From Allomyces macrogynus ATCC 38327 (lineage: Eukaryota > Blastocladiomycota > Blastocladiomycetes > Blastocladiales > Blastocladiaceae): DNA of 64,000 nucleotides. Below the pieces are notes generated by a model. The model was not told where the DNA came from, did no database searches, and saw nothing but the letters and a program-made list of their open reading frames with translations. Position numbers and translations under genes: made by a program. Positions 35,728 to 46,100 of this stretch are shown here, piece by piece. Positions within the stretch are counted from its first letter, which is position 1; each line of letters starts with the position of its first letter. The DNA lies in NCBI GenBank assembly GCA_000151295.1, contig GG745338.1, positions 429,334-493,333 on the forward strand, given 5' to 3'.

Positions 35728-37747
35728 TCATGCATTGGCCGACTTGGTCCGGTCGGACCGCGCCGATGCCGGCCGTTCCACATCGGGTTTGCTACGCTTG
35801 ACCTAGAGAATCGACATGGGCATCAGCGACGAATGACGAGGACGCGCGGCGAATGCGTGGAAAAGATGCCACGTACTGCGGCAGCGACCGTTTCCAGGTT
35901 GCGAATCAGGAAGAGCCGCGATTCCTTGACGTTGGCCAGCGTCTTTTTGGACTTCAGCAAGCTGCGGAGATCGGCCCCGGCGTGCTGGCGCCGGTCCACG
36001 ACTGAGCGGAGAACGACCTGTGACGTCGTAAAATCACGACTGTCAGACCGCGAACACAAGCAAATCAAAACCGACCACGCGTACCCTCGGCTCGACCGGC
36101 TCGCGGCGCTCGCCCAGCATCCCGCGGCACTCCTCAGCGCCGCAAAAGCAATACTGGCGGTGCCGCGCATTGAAGTCTTCGAAATTGTAGTCGTAGAACA
36201 GTTCAGACCCGATCGGAATGTCCTCGTCGGCAAAGATGCCCATCGACACGTCGCCATTCACGGTCCAGGCCTCGACGCGGCAGTTGGGCGCGCACGAGTG
36301 GTTGATGAACCGCGCAATCGACCCGTACCGCGTGCCGTCAATGATATCGCCGTTGCCGACGCACAGAAAGTAAAAATGGCGCGCCTGCGCGTAGGTCACG
36401 TCCATGCGCGCGTGGCACGTCTTTTCGTCAATGATCTCGCCCGTGTACTCGAGGATCAGCGTGTCCTTGGCGATTGGCTTTGTAGTGAAGATGCCCTTGC
36501 CGCGGGTTTCCGTCTGGGCGGAAGAGGAAGGGAGCGAGTCGTCAGTGATGTGGAGTGGGCCAGATATCGTGAGCGGCAAAGATCGACGTACCTCGCGCAC
36601 TTCCAGCCCTTCCACCTGCTCGCCCTTTTGGAACCGCTGATTGGTGCACGACTTGCCGGCCGGGCACGTGTCGGACTCGCACTCCATGTACATGCACCGG
36701 TTCAGGCACAGTGGGCCACACTTGCTGCCCTTGGGGCACGAGCACGGGTGATGCTCGTAGCGCCTGATGCGCGGGCGCGACACAAATCGATCTGGGCAAG
36801 AAGTAATATTGCAGTGCGAGCGAGCCAGTCATAAAATCAGCAACAAATCGCTTGGTTCTCCGCGGGAACAAAAGCGTACTCTTGGTAATCGTCGTCCACT
36901 TTTCCTTGTTCTTGCGCATGCGCTTCAAGTGGTTCCCAACGGCGAGCAATGCCGGCGGTAACACAAAATCGCGCTGCTCAAACACCCCCCATTCCGGTAC
37001 CGGCAGCGGCAGCAAATGGTCCTTGGCCACGGCGACGACGCGCCATCCGGGCCTTTCCGGCAAGTTGGGTGGGACGGGTAAGCACGGCAAAGACTCGGCA
37101 TAGAGGCCGCAGTCGAGAATGTGAGCGGGCCGCGGCTCGTCCTGGTCGGTGAGCGACTCGTTGGCACGCGTGCCTCGCATGTGCAGCCAGACAACGCCGT
37201 CGGCGGTCGTTTGCAGCTTGATGCATTTGCGCCATGTGTCTGGGGCAGGTAGGAGTGACACCGACCCGGTGCGCGACGCGGAGCGGTGTAAAGAGCGGTC
37301 GTCCTCTGAGTCGGACTCGTCGGCCGACGACAGGGTCGAGTCCGTGTCGGTGCCCGGCACCACGCGCCGCGGCAGTACCCGCCGCACGGGCGAGCGTTTG
37401 CGCTTGGCGACGCGCTTCCGGACGGCGCTCCGAGCCTGCTGCGCGGCCTGGCGCTGCTCGAGCCACCTGCCCATGGCCACTTCTGCGGGCGACAAGATAG
37501 TCGGGTTCCAGTATTTCAGGTCCATCCAGGCCGGGATCGAGGAAGCGCTCGAGTGGCTGGCATTGCTGGTGTCGTCCTCGTCGTTGTCGTCGCCGTCGGA
37601 GGGCATGCCTGGAATCGGCGAGTAGCGGAAGAAGTGGCGAATTTTTTCGGTGCGCGTTGATGGCGGCGGCGGTGCGTCGAGCGGGACGTATTCCCACTTC
37701 GGGCCGTACTTGCGATTGCCGTTGACTAGTACTTGAGACTTGGACAT
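35728..37747 (-). CDS. SET-domain histone methyltransferase (Set2/Ash1-like)
   Basis: Five exons, 37747-36880, 36791-36592, 36513-36085, 36017-35877 and 35802-35728, join in phase to 570 residues. Residues 1-290 are acidic and Ser/Arg-rich with EWGVFEQRDFVLPPALLAVG near their end. An AWS Cys cluster follows (HHPCSCPKGSKCGPLCLNRC, then MYMECESDTCPAGKSCTNQR). The SET domain runs from ETRGKGIFTTKPIAKDTLIL through EYTGEIID, GTRYGSIARFINHSCAPNC and GIFADEDIPIGSELFYDYNF. The post-SET is YCFCGAEECRGMLG. AWS-SET-post-SET order marks the H3K36 methyltransferase group (Set2, Ash1, NSD). The NHSCxPN and YDYNF motifs for AdoMet binding and catalysis are intact. Exons 4-5 add about 70 residues (VVLRSVVDRRQHAGADLRSL, ending SARSDRTKSANA) and are supported only by phase and splice sites. 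No SRI or WW domain is visible, unlike canonical Set2. Confidence 0.87.
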
Positions 37748-38801
37748 GGCGGCACGGGCTCGCGACGGACAGCGCGCGGGTATCTTGCAGGCGTGCTAGG
37801 AGCCGAATGCACCAAGTTGGAGCGCGCCGGGTATCGCTGTTGGAGCAGGAAGTCGTTGTCCAACATGCAAATCGATGTTGATCGTCGTTGGATTGTTCTG
37901 GAGCGACTCAGTGAGGGACTTGGTCGCCGGCGTCGCCACCCAGGGGCAGTCTTGCACGTGACTGCTTGGGTGCCCGGGGCAGCGGCAAGGGACTGAGGGT
38001 GTGCGAGGGCAAGGCGGGCGGCCCCGGAACGAAGTGAAATTGGAAGAGGGGCAAAAGCAAGAAAGTGGCAACGCCTGCATTTGGAAGATTTGATCACGTT
38101 ATCGTGGCCACCCGATGAATGAGCCGATATCGCTGATCGCAATCTGTAATTCGGGTTTTTTGGCCAGAAGGTGACAACAACTCTTTCTCTCTTTTGGCCC
38201 CGTCGCTGTTCTCGACTCGTCTGCCTCGCGCGCGTCCCGCAGGGCCCGCATGGCCACCCCGGAGACGCGCCTGCTCGCCCCCCACTCATCTGCAATAATC
38301 GCAAGATCCAAGCGACCGGCCGCCAGCTCGCCAACGTGGTCATCGATGCATGCCGGATGACCCATCTTTCGCCCGCCAAACCAAAGCTGCACCAGCATTC
38401 ACGCTCAAGCGATTGTCATCAGCGCGTAAACTGCCAGTCGATTGCCGCTGCAGTTGCTCGGCGCTCCCCAAGTCACGGCCTCCGGAAACGAACCACGACC
38501 ACACCATTTTGCGAGCCCAAGGGACCCGGGAATAGACTGTTCGGGTGGACGGAAACGTTGCTTGGCTCCAGGCTCTCTCTCCACGCCCGACAAGTCCAAC
38601 GTCGTGCTCATTCGCGCGCGCTCCACGTCGACCAGCGTTCTTGCGCGCATCGCGAGCCACTGCCCTCGTTATCGGACCTGTTTCCGGGTGGACAGTGGGT
38701 CCCTGATCGCGTCGAGCCCGGCCGCCTACCCGGTGCCTCTGCCAAGCATCCGCGCGGCTCGACTTCGGGCCTCTTTGCCACGTTGCTTGTCACCCGCCAT
38801 C
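37748..38801. other. Divergent spacer SET gene / GATA factor
   Basis: About 1.05 kb between divergent genes. TTATC (GATAA on the other strand) occurs at about 38098 and 38667, which could bind GATA factors including the adjacent one, but two short motifs in 1 kb are not significant. A low-GC patch lies around 38080-38170. No gene seen. Confidence 0.45.
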
Positions 38802-41368
38802 ATGTCCGCATCGCCGCTCTCGCCACTTCGAGCCCAGCCCGATGGGCCTGCTGCCGACGCAGGCATGTCCGAAACAGCAACGACGACGACAGCCGTCGCG
38901 GTGACGGCGGCGGTGCCGAGTTCTGCGGGGAAACCAAGCGGCAGCAGCTCCGCGCGACCATTACGCGTGCTGGCTCCGGCCCCTGGCTCAACGACGTCGC
39001 TCGCAGCTGACGACGCTGCCCCCGCACCGTCCCCCGTGCCGCCTACGGGCCCCGTCACGCCGCCCATGACCCAGCAGCACGGCACGCGGTGCTCCAACTG
39101 CCTGACGACGACGACGCCGCTCTGGCGCCGCGGCCCTGACCAGGAACCGCTGTGCAATGCCTGTGGTACGTCCTCTCCCCGCTCAGCGCAACGCCCCCAC
39201 CCACCCACCTGGCTGGTCGGTCGGCTGTTTGACGCGATTGATACGCACGCGCGCGCGATGCTGTGCCTCATCTTTTGGATGTTCGCCTCGGTGGGGCGGA
39301 TCAAAATTGCCCGACCATGCATCGGTGCATGGTGATGCCCTTGCATCGCACGCACGCGCGTCTCGTCCATTCGTCACACGACTCGGGTGAAATGATTTGA
39401 TTTCTTCATCTTCGGGTGTTCGACTGACTCGAAGGCGCGCAACGAAACGTTTATCTCATCTCGGATGATGTGCTCTCCCTTCCCTAATTTCCTTCCTTCC
39501 TTGACCTGTCGTCAGGCCTGTTTGTCAAGAATCACGGAGTGCAGCGCCCGATTAGCGCCAGCGAGCGCGCCGCGCATCTGCACGAGCACCAGTACGCGCT
39601 CGCGACACCGACAGCCGCGACCACGCCTGCTGCTGCGATACCCGTGCGCGCGCCCGACGCGTCCGCGATGACGACCAACGCGTCGACCGACCCGACCACG
39701 GGCGACGTGGACCCATGTGCGGGCCCCGACCATCTTTGCAACGGCAAGGGCGGGACTGCGGCCTGTGCTGGGTGCCCGACGCTCAACCAGACGCGACTGC
39801 ACGCGACCGAACCCGCCGTCGTGTGCTTCAATTGCGGGACCACGACGACGCCGCTGTGGCGCCGCGACCGCGCGGGGAACCCGATCTGCAATGCGTGTGG
39901 GCTCTACCAGAAACTGCACGGCGTGCAGAGGCCGCCCGAAATGAAGAAGTCAGTCATCAAGCGCCGCAAGCGGCTGCCAGCGGGGAACCGTGGACCGGAT
40001 CCGCGACCGGCCAAGCGCGCGCACGTCGAAACGACCCCTGCGCTCGATGTCGCAGTGGACGGACAAGGGGCGACTGTGCGCGTCGCTTTGCTCGATAGCC
40101 GGCCCGGTAGTGCCGTGGGCGGTAGTGGGACCGACGACGGGACGCCGTCCGTCTCGCCCGCGCTTGCGCCGTCGACGCCCAACGAGTCGGAAGGGATCGA
40201 TGCGCTGCTGGCACTGTCGCATGCGCGGCCGTCGCGCGTGATCGTGCACCATCCGCCACCGCCAGTCGTTACTGTCGCACCAGCCGAGCCCGGGAAGCAC
40301 CTGTTCTCGCCAACCTACTCGACGTCCTCGCCCGCAGTCGCGCACTACCTATCTGTCGCCGCCGCGCTCCCGTCGCCGCCGCACGTCACGACTCCACCGA
40401 TGGGCCATTTCCCACCGGCCCTTGCGGACCCGCGGCCGCGCCAACACTCGCATCTGAGTGTCGCGCCGTCCCCACCCGCAACGGCGATCCCATCGCCGTA
40501 CACCATCGAGCCCGCTTCCGCATCTGCAGGAGCGCGGCATGGCTCCGCCTTTGTAGCGCAGCAGGCGTCGGTGCGGTCGGCTCTCGCGTCGCCGCACGTT
40601 CCGACACTCGCGCCCCCAGCGTCCACGTCCACGTACCCGTCCGTTCCGCGGCACGCGCACGCGCCGATTCCGAGCCCGGCCATGCCGACTTTGGCCCCAA
40701 CGTCGTCTTTGTTACCGCTCGCGTCCCCTAACCCGTTATTTTCGCCCGCGGCGGCCGCCCCACCGCCACTACCTCCTCCTCCTCCCGCCGCCCCCGCCCC
40801 GGCACCCGTTTACCGGCCGGATCCCGCGCCACCGGCACCTCCCGCGGACCAAATGGTCCACGCGCACCGCGCAATGCTCGCCGCGCACGCCGACCAGCTG
40901 CACCGCATGTACCTCGACGCCGTCGAGTCACTGCGGCAATGGGACGCGGCGCACGCCCCGCCGCCACCACCGGTCTTGCAGCCTGCCCAGTCGTACGCAG
41001 CGCCGCCACTCGGGTCATACGCGGCGCCGCCGCCGTCGTACCCAGGATCTGGTCACGCGCCGCTTCCGCTGCCTCATCCTCACGGCGCGCCGCAGCACGT
41101 CGCGCCATCGCCGCGAATCCTCGACAGTCCCAGCGCGCCGCGGCGCGCGAGCGGGATCACGTGGTCCGGATCGGCGGCTCCGTCGCCGCGACAACAGCAG
41201 CAGCTGCCACCGCCACCTGCGCCCGTGTCGCGCGCGTTGCCGTCGATCGCGTCGATGCTTGCGTCGTCGTCGCCGCTGCCGCCGCCGTTGCCGATGCCCC
41301 ATGGGCAGCAGGGACCAGGGCAGCAGCAGCAGCAGGGGAGGGCGGGGCGTACGTTCCCGCTGGCGTAA
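38802..41368 (+). CDS. Two-finger GATA transcription factor of the iron-repressor type (Fep1/SREA/Urbs1)
   Basis: Two exons, 38802-39165 and 39516-41368, give 738 residues. Zinc finger 1 is CSNC-x17-CNAC (residues 97-121, [16 protein letters not shown] between the pairs). The 350-nt intron falls right after its last Cys, and [14 protein letters not shown] continues it. Zinc finger 2 (225-249) is CFNC-x17-CNAC followed by [20 protein letters not shown] and the basic tail KRRKR. Between the fingers lies [20 protein letters not shown] (C189-x6-C196-x8-C205-x2-C208). This resembles the Cys-rich iron-sensing motif (C-x5-C-x8-C-x2-C, followed by P and N residues) of Fep1, SREA, Sre1 and Urbs1, which repress siderophore and iron-uptake genes when iron is sufficient. 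The first spacing is one residue longer than usual. The remaining ~470 residues are Pro/Ala/Ser-rich and disordered, with a short [20 protein letters not shown] helix. Confidence 0.88.
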
Positions 41369-41829
41369 GTCGGTTGGTTGGTTGGGGTGCCATGTATAGT
41401 TAGTCGTCTTTATTTCGCGCGTTGGCGGGGGTGGATGGTTGTGATTATGGTTTATGTTTTTAGTCAAGTCGTCGTGCTCATTTTTATTCCTTACTATTCG
41501 TGTCGTTTCGCCGTGGGCCGTCGTCCATTGGAGCCAGCTCCCCGTGTCTTTATTTATCGCCGCGAACCTCGCCGAGGGTCCCGTGAAATGAATGAAGCGA
41601 GTAAAATGAGAAATCTTGCGACCCAACGATGCCCTCACACAGCCAACCAACCGTCCACCCACGCGCGAGCTATCCGCCAAAGGCCCTGAATTCAAAAACC
41701 AAATCAAATCAAGACTTCACACGGCCCAGCACTCCGCTCTCCACCCTCCTCCTGCGCTCCTCCTCCAGCAAAACCCATCCAATCTTGTCGGCGTCACCGC
41801 CAACCCAACGACTCGGCGCGTCCAGCGAC
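41369..41829. other. Convergent spacer
   Basis: 460 bp between the GATA factor (+) and the HMG-box gene (-); AT-richer 3' UTR-like sequence near 41395-41500. No gene or repeat seen. Confidence 0.5.
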
Positions 41830-42769
41830 TTACTGACGCGCGCCATGCTCGGCCTCAAACGCGGCCTTGAGTTCCGCGGCCTTATCCGTGAAGGGCCGGC
41901 GCGCGTGTTCGTCCATGGCCTTCCACTCGGCTGCGGCGAGCTTGGCGACCTGCGCCATGCCCTTCTTTTTCTGCACGTCCGAGAGCGTCGACCGGTACTC
42001 CATCATGAACAGCTGCCAGGCGTTGAGCGGGTGCTTGACCTTGTCGGCCTTGGCCTGGCGCTTGAGCTAGACGCAAGGGCGTGAGTCTCTCGCGCAAGAC
42101 GGGGGAGGTGGAGCACCGCGCGTGCATACCTTCTTCTCGAGCTTCTCCTCCTTGGCCTTCTCGGCCGCAAGCTTCTGTGCCGTGATTTCGGCCTCGGTGT
42201 AGGTCGACTCGTACGCGGCCAGGTCGCGCGCGTACTGCTCCTTGAGCTGCGCGGCCTCGGCCTCGAACGGCGCCTTCTCTGGAACGGTACGCGCGCTGTC
42301 AGTCGCATCACGGAAGGAGCAACCGTCAAGCGCCCGGCGCACACCGTGCGTGCCCACGAACAAAACGCACCGGTACTGTCGAGCGTCTTCCATCGGGACC
42401 CGGCGACCGACATCCACTCGCGCGCATTGTACTCGGCGGGGCGGTGGTTGGCGAGCTGGTCGGCCATGTAGATCTGGTAGGCCGTCTAATTGGGCGGGGC
42501 ACGAACGGGCATGAGCATCGTGCGCGTCGGATCCAGTCCAAAGCAATCCGCACCTTGGGCTTCTTGGGCGCCTCGGGCGCGGGCGTCACGCCTTTCATCA
42601 ACCGGGGGATCAGGTTAGTCGCGATCAAAGGGGTGCATTCGCGGCAATGCCGGATTGGCCACTGACCTGTGCTCTTGGACCGCGCCGTCACGGCGAACCG
42701 CGGGAAGACAGGAGCAGCGATGCGCGGCAGGCTGCTTAGGCGGCGACGAGCTTGGAGCGGCGGCGGCAC
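41830..42769 (-). CDS. Mitochondrial-type two-HMG-box protein (TFAM/Abf2-like), 5' end missing
   Basis: Exons 42066-41830, 42278-42130, 42485-42371 and 42591-42554 join in phase to a first exon that ends at 42667. The protein has two HMG boxes separated by a Lys/Glu-rich linker. Box 1 is TAYQIYMADQLANHRPAEYN with AREWMSVAGSRWKTLD. The linker includes AAEKAKEEKLEKKLKRQAKA. Box 2 is HPLNAWQLFMMEYRSTLSDV with QVAKLAAAEWKAMDEHARRP. Upstream of box 1 the frame reads LQARRRLSSLPRIAAPVFPR and FAVTARSKSTG, a typical Arg/Ser/Ala presequence. This pattern fits the mitochondrial DNA-packaging proteins Abf2/TFAM. No ATG occurs in any frame on this strand between 42667 and the LTR at 43055-42885, so no start can be placed. 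The 42769 end used here is only a GTG in frame; the frame is open further up to the LTR. Confidence 0.8.
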
Positions 42770-42884
42770 GCGACTTGCTGCTGCGAGTTGTCGTAGACGC
42801 GGCGCCGGGAGGAGGCACTGTGCGCGGCGGTGCGGCCCAATTCGTGCTCGAAGGCTGGATCACGGCTTGGCGAGTGACGACGTC

Positions 42885-43055
42885 GTTGATACGACCGGGA
42901 CGGGGCCCTGACTGATACTTCGGGGAGGATTGCGTAAGGATGTATTTCGCCCAGCAGCGTCCTTCTTATGTAGGAAGACGCCTCACACTATGCGTCTAAT
43001 TGGGGACCACGTGTTGGCAGGGCGCAAGCGGGGGACGCTTGCATACGCGCCAACA
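42885..43055 (-). repeat. 3' LTR of the chromovirus
   Basis: 171 bp, reading TGTTGGCG...GTATCAAC on the minus strand. It abuts the purine tract on its inner side and the 5' end of the HMG-box gene on its outer side. It could supply a promoter to that gene because both point the same way. Confidence 0.93.
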
Positions 43056-43070
43056 ACTCCCTCCCTGCCC
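43056..43070 (-). other. Polypurine tract
   Basis: GGGCAGGGAGGGAGT on the minus strand directly in front of the 3' LTR, the expected primer site for plus-strand cDNA synthesis. Confidence 0.75.
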
Positions 43071-43135
43071 GTCCGAGGCGCGCGACGCGTCGGATCCACG
43101 ATCGATCCTCCACTCAACCACAACACCACCAACCA

Positions 43136-46100
43136 CTACTGCAGCGACCGCAACACCGTCGCCGTCGGCTTGCCGGCCTTGACGCCCGACAGCACCTGCA
43201 CGCCCGGCGTCTGCGCCCGATACTCGCGCCACTTGACGACCGCGTCCGCGTCCTCGCGCAAGTCCTCGGCGCGTTCCCACGTCGACTCCTTGATCGCGCG
43301 CTGCTGCCACTTGATCAAGTACAGCGTGTCGCCCTCGCCGCGCCGGCCCGTCATGCCTTCGCGCAGCACGCACTCGGGCTCGTCGGCCGTCGCCGGTGCC
43401 CATCCGTGCTCGTCGTCGGTGCCGTCGTTGCCCGCGTACGGCCGACCCGGAAATCGTGCCAAGTCCGGCTCGCGATACGGTTTCAGCAGCTCGACGTGGA
43501 ACGTCGGGTGCACCTTGTACCCGGCTGGCAATCCGAGCCTGCACGCGCGACCGCCACCGACCACGGCCTCGACGTTAAACGGGCCAATGAACTTGGGCAG
43601 TAACTTACGCGACGTCAGCTCCGTGCCTGATGCTGTGCGCGCCGCAATGTTCTTGGTCGAGAGCCACACGCGGTCGCCGACGAGGTACTCGACGTGCTTG
43701 CGGTGCCGGTTGACTTGCATCACCATGGCCGCGCGCGATCGATCCAGGCTCACCCGAGCATCTCGCGTCGCTGCGTCGAGCTGCTCCGCCATGCGCTCGA
43801 GCTGCGGTACCGGGATATTGTTGCCGAGCATGATCTCGACCGGCCCGCGCGGCACAACGCCCCACAGCTCGAATGGCGACTTGCCCGTCGGCTCGGCGCG
43901 CGAGTTGTTGTAGGCGAACTCGACAAACGGCAGGTATGTTGGCCAGTTGGTGCGCTGCGCGTTGACGAAATGCCGCAGCATCGACTGCACCGTGCGATTC
44001 GCGACTTCGGCCTGGCCGTCAGACTGTGGATGATACGCTGTCGACATCGCTAACCGCGTGCCCAACCGCCGCCAAAGCGCTTCCCAAAACGCAGATGCGA
44101 ACCGCGGGTCACGGTCGCTCACGATGCAGTCGGGCAAGCCAAAATCGGGCAAGACGTACCGAATGTACAAGCGCGCAAGCCCTTCGGCGTCCGTCGTCAT
44201 GACCGTCGGGATCACGCGCAACCGCTTCGTCAACGCGCACACGAGCGTGACGATGGCGTCTTTTCCGCCCTCCCCGTCTGGAAGCTTGCCGATCAGGTCG
44301 ATGTTGATTCGGCCCCACGGCCGATCCGGTACAGGAAGCGGTCGCAGCAGGCCGTCAGTCTTGCCGATCTTGGGTTTGTTGGCCTGGCAGCTCACGCACG
44401 TCCGCACATAGGCCTCGACGTCGGCCGCCATGCCACGCCAGTAGCACCACCGACGCAGCAGGTCGAGCGTGCGACGCGCGCCCATGTGCCCGGCGAGCGG
44501 CGTGTCGTGGGCCTCGGACAGCCACAAGGTGCGCAGCTCGCGGTCGTTTGGGATGAGCGGCACCCGCCGCGCCTCGCCACTGACCTCCACGAACTTGAAC
44601 AGGATCCCGTCGTCGGCGACGTACCCCGCGGGCGGCTGCTCGAGCATCGCGTGCAACCGTCGATCCGCCGCCGTCGCGGCCACGACGCGCCGCATCATGT
44701 CTGGCTCGACTTCTGGTCGAACCCCTTGCACGAGATCCTCGGCGGGCTCTTGCGCGTGCTCGCCCTCGACCGCAATCGCCACGGTCTCGTCGTGCTTGTG
44801 CGACCGCCGTACCTGCAGTACCGCGAATTTCCCGTCCTCGCCTTTGTATAATGGCACCGCCGCGACGCGCAACGCACCGTTGGCACCGCGCGCGAGTGGT
44901 GTGTACAGCGCGTCGGCAAGCAGCGACCCGTCCGGTCGCAAGTCCGGCCGTCGCGACAGCGCGTCAGCGTGCGGCATGCGCTCGCCCTTCTCGTACTTGA
45001 TTTCCAGATCGTACTCGGCGAGCGACGACAGCCACCGCACTTGCCGTCCATTGAGCTCGCGCTGCGTCGCAAAGTACTCAAGCGTGCGGTGGTCCGAGTT
45101 GCACCGCACCGACTTGCCGTGCACGTACGTGCGCCACCGATTCAACGCGGCGACGATTGCCAGTAACTCGCGGTCGTGGACCGGGTACGCGCGTTCCGGT
45201 GGCTTCAACTTGCGACTGAAATATTCGATCGGTCGCCCATTCTGCTGTAGCACCGCGCCGACGGCGAACCCGCTCGCGTCGGTCGTGATCTCGAAATCGC
45301 CGTCCTCGTCAGGCAGCACCAGCACCGGCGCCGACGACAGCGCGTCCTTGAGCGCGCGGAACGCTGCGTCGGCCGCGGCTGACCATTCGTACGTGACGTC
45401 GTCGGCGAGCAAGTCCGTCAGCGGGTGCGCGAGCTCGGCGAATCCATTGACAAATCGCGCGTAGTAGTTGGCGAGCCCGATGAACCCGCGCAACTCCTTC
45501 TGGTCCTTGGGCACGGGCCAATCGCGCACTGCCGCGACCTTGGCTGGGTCGACATGCACGCCGTCGCGGTCCACGAAATGACCAAGGTACTCGACCCGCT
45601 CCTTGAAAAACTCGCACTTGCTCGGCTTGACATGGAACTCGTTCTTGCGTAGCACCTCGAGCACCTGCCGAACGTGGCGCTCATGCTCAGCCTTGGTCTT
45701 CGAGTAGATCAAGATGTCGTCGAGGAACACGACGACGAACCGGTCGAGGTACGGCTCAAACACCTGGTTCATGGCGCGCATGAACGTCGATGGTGCGTTG
45801 CACAAGCCGAAGCTGAGCACGCGCCACTCGAACGTCCCGTACCGCGTCACGAACGCCGTCTTGTGCACGTCCGACTCGTCCATGCGCACTTGGTGATACC
45901 CGCTGACAAGGTCGAGCTTCGTGTAGTAGCGCGCGCCACGCAGCATCCGGAAGAGGGTCTCGGCGCGCGGCAGCGGGTATGTATCACGTACCGTGATCTT
46001 GTTCAGTGCGCGATAATCCACGCACACCCGGACGCCTCCGTCTTTCTTTGGCACGAACAGGACCGGCGACGCAAACGGCGAGCCCTTGCTCGGCCGGATC

